Counted from the stretch's first letter, positions 23,660 to 31,909 are shown. The stretch: DNA of 41,168 bases from Oscillatoria sp. SIO1A7 (GCA_010672965.1 JAAHFN010000060.1:1-41168); one strand, 5' to 3'. Numbers and translations are program-made. The notes: a model not told the origin generated them from the sequence alone.

Positions 23660-26600
23660 GTGGACAGACAAAGTTATTTGCAGTTCTTGATGCAAGTATT
23701 GCGGGCAACCCACGACAGCAAAGGCAACTCCGAAGTCATATATCCCCTACTGCAAGCAAACCTAGACAAACTCGACGAAAACTTTATCACCGTCTTGCAA
23801 AACTGGGCAGAGGCAAAACTATCAGAGGTGGAATCATCCGCAGCAAGAAGCACCGCGATCGATATCTTCAAACTCAGCAACCTCATAGGTGATTTTCCTC
23901 TCGGCAGCAAGAGGACGAACATGGAAATTAGTATCGTTTGTTACGAAATATTGCTGGCAGTCTTGAGTCGCGATAGCAACTCAGAAATTTGGGCAACAAC
24001 TCAGAACAATTTAGGCATTGCCTACAGTGATAGGATATCCGGCGACAGGGCAGATAATCTGGAGATGGCGATCGCTGCCTACAAAATGGCCTTGCAGGTT
24101 CGCACAAGAGAAGCATTCCCCATCCAATGGGCAACAACTCAGAACAATTTGGGTAGTGCCTACAGCGACAGGATATCCGGCAACAGGGCAGATAATCTGG
24201 AGATGGCGATCGCTGCCTACAAAATGGCCTTGCAGGTTCGCACAAGAGAAGCATTCCCCACCCAATGGGCAATGACTCAGAACAATTTGGGGAGCGCCTA
24301 CAGCGACAGGATATCCGGCAACAAGGCAGATAATCTGGAGATGGCGATCGCTTCCTACCAAAAGGCACTACAAGTTTACACTCTTGAGGCACTTCCCATC
24401 CAATGGGCGACGATTCAGAACAATTTGGGCATTGTCTACCGCAATAGAATATCCGGCAACAGGGCAGATAATCTGGAGATGGCGATCGCTGCCTACAAAA
24501 TGGCCTTGCAAGTTCGCACAAGAGAAGCATTCCCCACCCAATGGGCAATGACTCAGAACAATTTGGGTGGTGCCTATAGCAAGAGAATATCCGGCGATAG
24601 GTCAGAAAATCTGGAGATGGCCATCGCTGCCTACAAAATGGCCTTGCAAGTTCGCACAAGAGAAGCGTTCCCCACCCAATGGGCAACAACTCAGAACAAT
24701 TTGGGTCTTGCCTACAGCGACAGGATATCCGGCGACAGGGCGGATAATCTGGAGATGGCGATCGCTGGCTACAAAATGGCTTTGCAGGTTTACACAAGAG
24801 AAGCACTCCCAATCGATTGGGCAATGACCCAGAACAATTTGGGAAGTGCCTACAGCGACAGAGTGTTCGGCGACAGGGCAGAAAATCTGGAGATGGCCAT
24901 TGCTGCCTACAAAACGGCCTTGCAAGTTTACACAAAGGAAACATTGCCCATTGAATGGGCAGTGACTCAGAACAATTTGGGTGGTGCCTATAGCAAGAGA
25001 ATATCCGGCGACAGGGCAGATAATCTGGAGATGGCGATCGCTGCCTACAAAACGGCCTTGCAAGTTCGCACAAGAGAAGCATTCCCCACCCAATGGGCAA
25101 TGACTCAGAACAATTTGGGTGGTGCCTATAGCAAGAGAATATCCGGCGACAGGGCAGATAATCTGGAGATGGCGATCGCTGCCTTCCAACAAGCCTTGCA
25201 AGTTTACACAAGAGAAGCACTCCCCATCGAGTTGGCAGCGACTCAGAACAATTTGGGTCTTGCCTATAGCAAGAGAATATCCGGCGACAGGGCGGATAAT
25301 CTGGAGATGGCGATCGCTGCCTTCCAACAAGCCTTGCAAGTTTACACAAGAGAAGCACTGCCTGTCGATTGGGCAATGACCCAGAACAATTTGGGGAGTG
25401 CCTACAGCGACAGGATATCCGGCGACAGGGCGGATAATCTGGAGATAGCGATCGCTGCCTTCCAACAAGCCTTGCAAGTTCGCACAAGAGAAGCACTGCC
25501 TGTCGATTGGGCAACGACCCAGAACAATCTAGGTCTTGCCTACAGGGACAGGATATCCGGCAAGAGGGCAGACAATCTGGAGGCGGCGATTGCTGCCTTC
25601 CAACAAGCCTTGCAAGTTCGCACAAGAGAAGCACTACCCGTCCAGTGGGCAGCGGCTCAGAACAATTTGGGTATTGCCTACTGGAACAGGATATCCGGCG
25701 ACAGGGCAGACAATTTGGAGATGGCGATCGCTGCTTACAAAATAGCGCTACAAGTTCACACTCTAGAAGCGTTTCCCATCCAGTTGGCAGCGACTCAGAA
25801 CAATTTGGGTCTTGCCTACAGCGACAGGGTGTTCGGCGACAGGGCAGACAATCTGGATATGGCGATCGCTGCCTACAAAATGGCCTTGCAAGTTTACACA
25901 AGTGAAACATTCCCCATAGATTGGGCAATGACTCAGAACAATTTGGGTCTTGCCTACTGGGATAGGATATCCGGCAAGAGGGCAGACAATCTGGAGAAAG
26001 CGATCGTTGCCTACAACATGGCCTTACAAGTTCGGACTCGTGAAGCACTACCCGTCCAATGGGCAACGACTCAGAACAATTTGGGTCTTGCCTACAGCGA
26101 CAGAGTATTCGGCGACAGGGCAGATAATCTGGATATGGCGATCGCCGCCTACAACATGGCATTGCAAGTTTACACAAGTGAAACATTCCCCATTGACTGG
26201 GCGGCGACTCAAAACAATTTGGGTAATGCCTATCTCTACAGGATGTCCGGCGACAGGGCAGAAAATCTGGATATGGCGATCGCCGCCTACAAAACGGCCT
26301 TGCAAGTCTACACTTTAGAAACACTCCCTAGCGATTGGGCAATGACTCAGAACAATTTGGGTGTTGCCTACGGCGACAGGATATCCGGGGACAGGGCAGA
26401 AAATCTGGATATGGCGATCGCTGCTTTTCAAAGCGCCCTGCAAGTTCGCACTCTAGAGGCAAATCCCATAGATTATCTCCAAACTAACGGCAACCTCGGC
26501 GACCTTCACTTCATCCGAGACGACTGGGAAGCTGCCATTGATGCCTACGAAAAAGCCATAACTGCAGTCGAACTCAGCCGCAGTTGGGCAAGTAACGACG

Positions 26601-28219
26601 ATCGCCGCCAAAAAGTTATGGCGGAGGCAATTGCAGTTTATCAAAAAATCCTGCAAGCCTATATCAACATAGGACAATTTGATCGAGCCATCGAAACAGC
26701 AGAACGCAGCAAAGCCCGCAACCTAGTCGAACTGCTCGCCAACCGAGACCTCTATCCTAAAGGCGACGTTCCCCAAGAGATAACAGATCGCTTAGATGAG
26801 GTGCGAGGAAAAATTCCCTCGTTGGAAAGGCAATTACAAGTAGTGATAGAGAAGCTCTCGGGAAATGGCGAACAGCGACAAGAGCAGCGAGCTTCACTAG
26901 AGGAGTTGCAGCAACGACTGCAGGAAGAACTACAGCAATCTCGGCAGCAGCGAGATGAAGTCTTGAATCAAATCAAGCCCTTCGATCCCAGTTTCAGCTT
27001 GACCCAAAAGGTAGAAGCGATTCGGTTCGAGGAGATTCAAGGTCTGCTTGACGAAAACGCTGCCATTATTGAGTGGTACGTCACGGAGGTTCAACTAATT
27101 ACCTTTGTTGTCACTCAATCCTCAGTGCTCGGCATTTGGCAGTCAGAGACAAGCGATGTAGAAGATTTAAACAACTGGCTAGACGAATATTTACAAGATT
27201 ACGACAAACCGACAAAAAAACACTGGTCGGAAAACTTGCCCGATCGCCTCCAGCAACTCGCAGGAATTCTGCATTTAGAGGAAATACTCAAACGAATCCC
27301 AGATAATTGCCAAGAACTTACTTTGGTCCCGCACCGCTTGCTACATCTGCTACCTCTGCACGCCTTGCCTCTACCAAACCAACCAGATAAATGTCTTCTG
27401 GATAAGTTTTCCCAAGGCGTTCGCTATAACCCAAGCTGCCAGCTTTTACAATTGACCCAAAATTGGGAACGGTTGAACTTTAGCGATTTCTTTGGAATTC
27501 AAAATCCAAGTCAAAATCTCGCCTACGCCAGCCTGCAAGTAGAGACGATTCGCCAGCAGTTCGACTCAACAGAAGTCCTGGTAGAATCAGCCGCAACTAA
27601 GGCAGCGTTGATGGATGAGGAAGGTTATTACCAAAAATGGCTGCGCGCTTCCCACTGCGTTCACTTTGCTTGTCACGGTAAATTTGAGGAAACCTCCCCC
27701 CTAGAGTCTTACTTAAAACTAGCTAATGATGAACCTCTGACTTTAGGAGAAATTTTTAGTTTCAATATCGACCGATGTCGCCTTGTTGCCCTCTCAGCTT
27801 GCGAAACGGGTTTAACCGATCGCGAAAGCGTTAGCGATGAATACGTTGGCTTGCCTAGCGGCTTTCTATTTGCTGGGGCTCCTAGCGTAATTAATAGTCT
27901 CTGGAAAGTAGATGAGTTGGCAACTGCGTTTTTAATGATTAAGTTCTATGAAAACCTAAAAAAATATCCCCAACGAGAAGCTGGGGATGTGGCGATCGCC
28001 CTTAACCAAGCCCAAATTTGGCTCCGAGATTTAACCCGTGACGATTTTCAAAAATGTCTTAATCAATTCAAAACCGAAATTGATAAAATTTTTGCCTCTC
28101 TTCCAACAGAGGGCAAGCGAAAGATTGCCAATAAGTCCTTAGAGAAAGTAAGCGATCGCCAACCCCGTCCTTTTGCGAGTCCCTTTTATTGGTCGGGTTT
28201 TATAGCAACGGGACGTTAA
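23660..28219 (+). CDS. Giant TPR-CHAT protein (caspase-like protease domain)
   Basis: 1519 residues from a GTG with AAAGGAGG 6 bases upstream. Residues 1-110 form a helical N-terminal part. Residues 111-938 are 18 near-identical 46-residue TPR-like repeats with the pattern WAxTQNNLGxAYSxRISGDR followed by ADNLExAIAAYxxALQV. A degenerate ordinary TPR, then a coiled coil rich in Glu and Gln (about 1044-1105), leads to the C-terminal CHAT domain (about 1200-1519). Its catalytic dyad looks intact: H1339 in HFACHG and C1381 in LSACETG, with GLPSGFLFAGAPSVINSLWK after it. CHAT domains are cysteine proteases of the caspase clan; TPR-CHAT proteins act in cyanobacterial development (HetF) and in defence (Craspase), but the target here is unknown. 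No signal peptide, so cytosolic. A small gene ends 4 bp away on the other strand. Confidence 0.93.
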   Translation: MDRQSYLQFLMQVLRATHDSKGNSEVIYPLLQANLDKLDENFITVLQNWAEAKLSEVESSAARSTAIDIFKLSNLIGDFPLGSKRTNMEISIVCYEILLAVLSRDSNSEIWATTQNNLGIAYSDRISGDRADNLEMAIAAYKMALQVRTREAFPIQWATTQNNLGSAYSDRISGNRADNLEMAIAAYKMALQVRTREAFPTQWAMTQNNLGSAYSDRISGNKADNLEMAIASYQKALQVYTLEALPIQWATIQNNLGIVYRNRISGNRADNLEMAIAAYKMALQVRTREAFPTQWAMTQNNLGGAYSKRISGDRSENLEMAIAAYKMALQVRTREAFPTQWATTQNNLGLAYSDRISGDRADNLEMAIAGYKMALQVYTREALPIDWAMTQNNLGSAYSDRVFGDRAENLEMAIAAYKTALQVYTKETLPIEWAVTQNNLGGAYSKRISGDRADNLEMAIAAYKTALQVRTREAFPTQWAMTQNNLGGAYSKRISGDRADNLEMAIAAFQQALQVYTREALPIELAATQNNLGLAYSKRISGDRADNLEMAIAAFQQALQVYTREALPVDWAMTQNNLGSAYSDRISGDRADNLEIAIAAFQQALQVRTREALPVDWATTQNNLGLAYRDRISGKRADNLEAAIAAFQQALQVRTREALPVQWAAAQNNLGIAYWNRISGDRADNLEMAIAAYKIALQVHTLEAFPIQLAATQNNLGLAYSDRVFGDRADNLDMAIAAYKMALQVYTSETFPIDWAMTQNNLGLAYWDRISGKRADNLEKAIVAYNMALQVRTREALPVQWATTQNNLGLAYSDRVFGDRADNLDMAIAAYNMALQVYTSETFPIDWAATQNNLGNAYLYRMSGDRAENLDMAIAAYKTALQVYTLETLPSDWAMTQNNLGVAYGDRISGDRAENLDMAIAAFQSALQVRTLEANPIDYLQTNGNLGDLHFIRDDWEAAIDAYEKAITAVELSRSWASNDDRRQKVMAEAIAVYQKILQAYINIGQFDRAIETAERSKARNLVELLANRDLYPKGDVPQEITDRLDEVRGKIPSLERQLQVVIEKLSGNGEQRQEQRASLEELQQRLQEELQQSRQQRDEVLNQIKPFDPSFSLTQKVEAIRFEEIQGLLDENAAIIEWYVTEVQLITFVVTQSSVLGIWQSETSDVEDLNNWLDEYLQDYDKPTKKHWSENLPDRLQQLAGILHLEEILKRIPDNCQELTLVPHRLLHLLPLHALPLPNQPDKCLLDKFSQGVRYNPSCQLLQLTQNWERLNFSDFFGIQNPSQNLAYASLQVETIRQQFDSTEVLVESAATKAALMDEEGYYQKWLRASHCVHFACHGKFEETSPLESYLKLANDEPLTLGEIFSFNIDRCRLVALSACETGLTDRESVSDEYVGLPSGFLFAGAPSVINSLWKVDELATAFLMIKFYENLKKYPQREAGDVAIALNQAQIWLRDLTRDDFQKCLNQFKTEIDKIFASLPTEGKRKIANKSLEKVSDRQPRPFASPFYWSGFIATGR
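23990..26473 (+). repeat. 138-bp coding repeat, 18 copies
   Basis: Units begin at TGG 23990 (W111) and recur every 138 bp without a break to 26473. Most contain ATGGCGATCGCTGCC, so a HIP1 octamer sits at the same place in most units. Units share blocks in mosaic fashion (for example RTREAFPTQ, YTREALPID, YTSETFPID endings and YKM, FQQ, YNM centres), a pattern expected from unequal exchange or gene conversion. Confidence 0.95.
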
Positions 28220-28223
28220 GCTA

Positions 28224-28595
28224 TCATTGCTCCTTGCATAAGTTCCTCAAACCAATTTCTGATAGTTTTAACAAACAAGCCGTGATTAAAGGTAGAGGAG
28301 CTGGTAAGAAGAGTTGAATAATATCAAACACATCCTTGAGATCGCGCCATTTTTCTTCGTCTTCCTTTGGTTGGCACAGACGTTTTTTCGCTCTTTCCAC
28401 CAGCTCTTCTAATAAAGAATCACCCATGAGAACTGATTCCCCAGCCTCAACTGCAATCAGGGTTGTAGCATCTTCTAAAATCCAATCGCACTCCCTGAGA
28501 TTGTCCTCTAGAGTAGAGAGAGATTCCTGTATTTCTGGAGTTCCTGCCAATTGAGAACGAAACTTGGCGAATTCTTCCGGCGTAACTGTAGTCAT
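28224..28595 (-). CDS. Small protein of unknown function convergent with the TPR-CHAT gene
   Basis: 123 residues from the ATG at 28595 (MTTVTPEEFAKFRSQLAG); the frame is open further upstream to 28694, but that extension is basic and unlike the rest. It is acidic and helical in the first half (EIQESLSTLEDNLRECDWIL), has DSLLEELVERAKKRL, and ends with the amphipathic or hydrophobic segment LFLPAPLPLITACLLKLSEI. No family was recognised. Its stop lies 4 bp from the stop of the TPR-CHAT gene, so the 3' ends of the two transcripts probably overlap. It could be a partner or target of the CHAT protein, but this is only proximity. Confidence 0.6.
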   Translation of the reverse strand: MTTVTPEEFAKFRSQLAGTPEIQESLSTLEDNLRECDWILEDATTLIAVEAGESVLMGDSLLEELVERAKKRLCQPKEDEEKWRDLKDVFDIIQLFLPAPLPLITACLLKLSEIGLRNLCKEQ

Positions 28596-28777
28596 AGAGT
28601 TATTCTGGCCTTGCTTAATTTTCGCTAAGACCTTTATTTTAACAACAGAAAGCGAACCCAGACCCAATCTGGCTCGCTCTGTAATGGGTCCCATTGCGAA
28701 TCGCTACCCGGTTTTCAGCTAAGCAAACAGGAAAATCGCTCTTGTTTGCCCAATGCCCAATACCCAATGCCGACAAC
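28596..28777. other. Upstream region of the small convergent gene
   Basis: This should contain the promoter of the minus-strand gene. From 28746 it has two GCCCAAT heptads. Nothing else was recognised. Confidence 0.4.
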
Positions 28778-28952
28778 CTGGCAGCGGATTGGCAACGGAT
28801 GTAGCGGATAAACTGGCAGCGGATTGGTAACGGATGTAGCGGATAAACTGGCAGCGGATTGGTAACGGATGTAGCGGATAAACTGGCAGCGGATTGGTAA
28901 CGGACGTAGCGGATGAGCTGGCAGCGTATGGCTAACGGATGTAGCAGATAAA
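28778..28952. repeat. 35-bp tandem repeat, five copies
   Basis: Units starting CTGGCAGCGGATTGGTAACG occur at 28778, 28813, 28848, 28883 and 28918, exactly 35 bp apart; the middle ones are almost identical, the outer ones diverge. The array ends 40 bp before the antitoxin-like gene. There are no unique spacers between units. Confidence 0.93.
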
Positions 28953-28991
28953 TGTGCTAAATTATTATTGACTGGGAATAAAAAGAGAGCA

Positions 28992-29228
28992 ATGCGAGTC
29001 AAGGACATGATGGTTAAAGACATGACCGTTGGCGAACTACAAGACTTGGTTCGCCATACTATCGAACAGGCTCTAGACGAATTTTTTGTAGATCCCGACC
29101 GAGATCTAGAAATTCGAGAAGAAATCAAGCAGCGATCGCTCGAATCGCGGCGGCGCAGGGAAACTGGAGAACGCGGTATTCCGGCTGAGGAGGTAGCCAA
29201 AAAACTGGGCTTACATAGGGTCTGCTGA
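28992..29228 (+). CDS. Antitoxin-like small protein (orphan, 3' end altered)
   Basis: 78 residues from the ATG at 28992 with AAGAGAG upstream; a TTG at 28968 and later ATGs are alternatives. The sequence MTVGELQDLVRHTIEQALDE, then FVDPDRDLEIREEIKQR and GERGIPAEEVAKKLGL, resembles a group of cyanobacterial type II antitoxins that normally end a few residues after LGL and are followed by a RelE/ParE-type toxin gene. Here the last residues HRVC are encoded by the terminal repeat of an insertion-sequence remnant, and no toxin gene follows. It is probably an orphan or inactive antitoxin. The N-terminal part would bind DNA or dimerise and the C-terminal part would bind the toxin. Confidence 0.65.
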   Translation: MRVKDMMVKDMTVGELQDLVRHTIEQALDEFFVDPDRDLEIREEIKQRSLESRRRRETGERGIPAEEVAKKLGLHRVC

Positions 29229-29789
29229 AGAATGGCAAAAAGTAGAGCCTGTAAGGCATCGGAGGGTTAAAAGTGCGATCGCGCGATCGCAGATATAGGT
29301 GTAAAATGTGAAAAACATTGGTATTTGCCGCCATTCATGTAGATAAAATTTTAGAACAAACGAGAACCGTAATTGGTGTAAGGAAAGGGGAATAAGAATA
29401 AGCAGACCTGCTTTAGTAAGACCGCCAAAAAATGTCGATAAAAAGGTTAAAAAACAACAGAGAGAAGACGAAAAAGCTCGTAATGCAATTGAGGGAAAAT
29501 GCAGGTCTTGGGAAAAGAAGATTTAGTCTAAACCTAGTTATGACTAAACAAGCCCTGACCTCGGAAACAGCTATTGCAATTACCTTTTTGGTTATGAATC
29601 TTGTTGCCCTGCTCTCCAAGGCAGGTATGCGTGTGTTTTTTGTATCGATTTTACCATCATATTCCTGTCTTCCGGCGCGATCGCAACCCGAGGTATTGGA
29701 ATAAACATCAGTCTTTCTCACTTTAGAGATAACTTAAGAAAAATCATTAACTCGTACCCCAACTTTTTAGATTTATTCAGCAGACCCTA
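29216..29789. mobile_element. Internally deleted insertion sequence (IS5-like) with 14-bp inverted repeats
   Basis: TAGGGTCTGCTGAA at 29216-29229 is perfectly inverted at 29776-29789. Between them are 546 bp that hold only the 3' end of a transposase gene. The first about 180 bp resemble an element's 5' end without coding sequence. Insertion at the antitoxin 3' end probably removed the toxin partner. The element would be non-autonomous. Confidence 0.72.
29403..29704 (+). pseudogene. IS5-like transposase C-terminal fragment, frameshifted
   Basis: One frame reads RPALVRPPKNVDKKVKKQQR then EDEKARNAIEGK (about 29406-29499). After a shift the sequence continues GLGKRRFSLNLVMTKQALTS and ETAIAITFLVMNLVALLSK to 29704. 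Together these match the end of IS5/IS1182-type DDE transposases (EGKFGxGKRRxxLxxxM...FLVMNL). The two halves are in different frames, and the N-terminal catalytic region is absent. It is a dead transposase inside the inverted-repeat-bounded remnant. Confidence 0.75.
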
Positions 29790-30163
29790 AGTATGGTGAG
29801 TCCAATTCCAGAGCGCAAATGCATAACAATTGTACCTTTGGGAAAAGCTGCCCCATTCCTTTTTTACTCTTGTGGTGCGTAAAATTTAGTTCTGTGGTGT
29901 CCTGAATTGCTAAAATAGTTTCATGTTGCTTTACTCTATGAAGCGTACTTTGTTCGTGGCTATCGCGAATCGCTTCTGCAATAAAGATGTGGATTTGCCC
30001 AAAAGTCATAAGCTGCTTGGGTTCGGGCCCAATCTTCACAAGCCTGTGGTACCGTAGCATTGGGTTGTTCTGCTAAATCTGATACAATTTTTACCAGTCT
30101 TTTGTTCCGACGGCGATCGCCCAAATCAGCAGATTTTAGTTCCTCTTCAGCCCAAGACTTCAT
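29790..30163 (-). pseudogene. IS4-family transposase N-terminal fragment
   Basis: The minus strand from 30163 reads MKSWAEEELKSADLGDRRRN then KRLVKIVSDLAEQPNATVPQ and ACEDWARTQAAYDFW, the N-terminal Tn5/IS4-type DNA-binding domain. After a frameshift near 30000 it goes on AIRDSHEQSTLHRVKQHETI and LAIQDTTELNFTHHKSKKGM, whose DTTELNFTHH contains the first catalytic Asp region. It then degenerates and stops at the inverted repeat of the neighbouring IS remnant. The remaining two thirds of the transposase are missing. Confidence 0.82.
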
Positions 30164-30596
30164 AGTTTTTTGTCAATGGATATTTAAACTTTGCTGCTCT
30201 CTACAATCTTAGCAACACCATAAACAAGACTCGTTAAGGTTAATCATTATTTTACTTTTGGCACGATCGCGCCAGAGCCGCCTAGCGCATCTCGTTTTGG
30301 ACTGAAACAATGTTAACTTTTTAAAATTATTTTGTTAATTTTTTAAAAGCGATAGACTCAAATCAAGACTGTGTAAGAATTTCACATTGTTAAGAAATAT
30401 GTGAGTAAGGCATAGCTTAAGAAGGGGGGCTAAGCTCTGAATCTCTCTTAAGCCCCCCTTTTTAAGCTTCTTAAGGGGGTTGGGGGGGTTGGGGGGATCG
30501 TTCCCTACGATAAAATTGCGAAGGTATTGTCCAAAAAACCGGGTTTCTCATACTTGAAGAAACCGGATTTCTATATAATAGTTACTCACAAGCCCC
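30164..30596. other. AT-rich gene-free region with hairpins
   Basis: At 30422-30431 and 30451-30460 AAGGGGGGCT and AGCCCCCCTT form a hairpin followed by TTTT, a terminator-like structure for plus-strand transcripts. It is followed by GGGGGTTGGGGGGGTTGGGG (30475-30496), a candidate G-quadruplex motif. From 30533 two halves of the AAACCGGGTTTC palindrome occur. No gene was recognised. Confidence 0.55.
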
Positions 30597-30629
30597 AGAA
30601 ACCCGGTTTTTTGGAAAAACCGGGTTTCT
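30597..30629. repeat. REP-like hairpin AGAAACCCGGTTTTT, second copy
   Basis: AGAAACCCGGTTTTT (30597-30611), loop TGG, and AAAAACCGGGTTTCT (30615-30629) form a perfect 15-bp stem. It is the same palindrome as at 10395-10427 and lies 43 bp before the next start codon. Confidence 0.88.
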
Positions 30630-30672
30630 ATAAGTACCGAACGATCGCTAAAAATTTAGGTTAGAGTTAGCT

Positions 30673-31077
30673 ATGATTTTAGGATTTGACCCGGGACGTC
30701 AAAAATGCGGGATTGCAGTTATGGCTGCAGGGGGAGAAGTATCCCTGCATCGAGTTGTTTCTTCTGACTCGGCGATCGCTACTATTGAATCCCTTTGCCA
30801 AGAGTTTCCGATTAATCTCTTAGTGATGGGCGATCGCACCAGTTCTAAGGAATGGAAGCAAAAACTGCTAGATGCCGGGTGGGAGCCGGAGAAAATTGCG
30901 ATGGTGGATGAAAACTATAGCACCGTAGAAGCATGCGATCGCTATTGGCAAATGTATCCTGCGAAAGGTTTGTGGCGCTTAGTTCCCCAAGGAATGCGAC
31001 AGCCGCCAAAACCAGTAGATGATATTGTGGCTATTATTTTGATTGAAAGGTACTTGGCGAAACAGGCGACGGCGTAA
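30673..31077 (+). CDS. RNase H-fold protein, RuvX/YqgF-like
   Basis: 134 residues, matching a short resolvase-like domain. The ILGFDPGRQKCGIAV start carries the first catalytic Asp (D6) in the DPG motif of the RuvC/YqgF superfamily. NLLVMGDRTSS, VDENYSTVEA with a Glu in the second site, and VDDIVAIILIERYL with the C-terminal acidic site follow. YqgF/RuvX proteins process 16S rRNA ends in other bacteria; this sequence is divergent from the main RuvX line and may be a separate cyanobacterial paralogue. It is cytosolic. The gene is followed by (CAAAATT)n heptads and opposes the Uma2 gene. Confidence 0.75.
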   Translation: MILGFDPGRQKCGIAVMAAGGEVSLHRVVSSDSAIATIESLCQEFPINLLVMGDRTSSKEWKQKLLDAGWEPEKIAMVDENYSTVEACDRYWQMYPAKGLWRLVPQGMRQPPKPVDDIVAIILIERYLAKQATA

Positions 31078-31080
31078 AGT

Positions 31081-31114
31081 CAAAATTCAAAATTCAAAAT
31101 TCAAAATTCAAAAG
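31081..31114. repeat. Heptanucleotide tandem repeat (CAAAATT)n
   Basis: Four full copies of CAAAATT and a partial one, immediately after the stop codon of the preceding gene. Confidence 0.88.
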
Positions 31115-31169
31115 TAGGGGCAATCCTCCCTTGCCCCTAAGCTCCTGGACAGAGGCTCCCTTTCATTCG

Positions 31170-31739
31170 TTAAAATTCGTTGTCATTAAACACGGGAGGC
31201 CATAGCTCGCTTATGGGTAATTCCCAACCGGGGAAAAGTTCGGGAAGCGTTAAAATATCTTCATTTTCTAGCACAAGCGGTTCGTCTGCAGAGCTGTAAA
31301 CAGTAACGGTCAACTCGTCGGGATCGATGAGAATGCCGACTTCCGCTCCCAATTCTAAAAATTTACGAATTTTCGTTTCTAGAGACTTGACGCGATCGCT
31401 CTGCGATTTGATTTCCACAACCAAATCCGGCACCAATTCTGCAAAGTAACGCACGCTTTTTTTCAGACGTCCGGCGCGGACGAAGGAAACATCTGGGGCT
31501 TTCAGATTACTGTCGGGCATGATGAACCCCCCTGCAGAGTCAAATACTCTTCCCAAACGGCGGGGGTAAACCCAGTTGCCCAGCAAGCGGCTAAAAATAA
31601 CTCCAATTTCGCTGCAGATAAGATCTGACGGCTCCACAATATGAATTATCCCGTTTTCTAATTCTAGTTGGTAATCTAAGCCCGCCTCGGCCAAGGTGCT
31701 TTCAACTTGTTCTAAGTCCTTAACTGTCATTAGAGGCAT
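31170..31739 (-). CDS. Uma2 family protein (DUF820, PD-(D/E)XK nuclease fold)
   Basis: 189 residues from ATG 31739, which has GGGAGGAG 9 bases upstream; the open frame to 31862 runs antisense over a toxin remnant and is not used. The Uma2 core is visible: ELENGIIHIV, SEIGVIFSRLLGNWVYPRR, the acidic APDVSFVRAGR and ELVPDLVVEIKSQSDR, in which D and ExK form the nuclease-like site, then KSLETKIRKFLELGAEVGIL. The family is greatly expanded in cyanobacteria and its function is not established; the fold suggests nucleic-acid cleavage or a link with transposition. It lies next to toxin-antitoxin remnants. Confidence 0.88.
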   Translation of the reverse strand: MPLMTVKDLEQVESTLAEAGLDYQLELENGIIHIVEPSDLICSEIGVIFSRLLGNWVYPRRLGRVFDSAGGFIMPDSNLKAPDVSFVRAGRLKKSVRYFAELVPDLVVEIKSQSDRVKSLETKIRKFLELGAEVGILIDPDELTVTVYSSADEPLVLENEDILTLPELFPGWELPISELWPPVFNDNEF

Positions 31740-31807
31740 AAGGATAATCTCCTCCCGTTTTGGCTGATATTTGACGACCCTTTGGATGATTTTGAGGAAT
31801 ATATGTA

Positions 31808-31909
31808 ATGAATCTTTTGCTAGATACTCATGCTTTTGTTTGGTTGGTAGAGGACGACCCAAACCTGCCAGTAGCTACAAAAAATAGAATCGAGGCAAGC
31901 GATCTTTAG
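31808..31909 (+). pseudogene. VapC-like PIN-domain toxin, N-terminal remnant
   Basis: An ATG at 31808 gives 33 residues, MNLLLDTHAFVWLVEDDPNL then PVATKNRIEASDL, ending at TAG 31907-31909. LLLDTHAFVW is the N-terminal signature of VapC-type PIN ribonucleases, with the first catalytic Asp. The remaining about 95 residues, with the other acidic residues, are missing, and the frame runs into the end of the DUF3146 gene. No VapB antitoxin is adjacent. It overlaps the DUF3146 stop by four bases on the opposite strand. It is too short to be active. Confidence 0.75.

Noticed and set aside
23928-26324. 798-codon open frame antisense to the TPR-CHAT gene
   Set aside because: The 138-bp repeats are a multiple of three, so a stop-free antisense frame in one unit is stop-free in all. 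Its composition is rich in Cys, Arg and Pro and has no known domain.
28778-28952. Possible CRISPR-like array of 35-bp units
   Set aside because: Units are contiguous, with no spacers between them.
31740-31862. N-terminal extension of the Uma2 protein
   Set aside because: The extension is antisense to the VapC remnant, and a strong ribosome site precedes ATG 31739.
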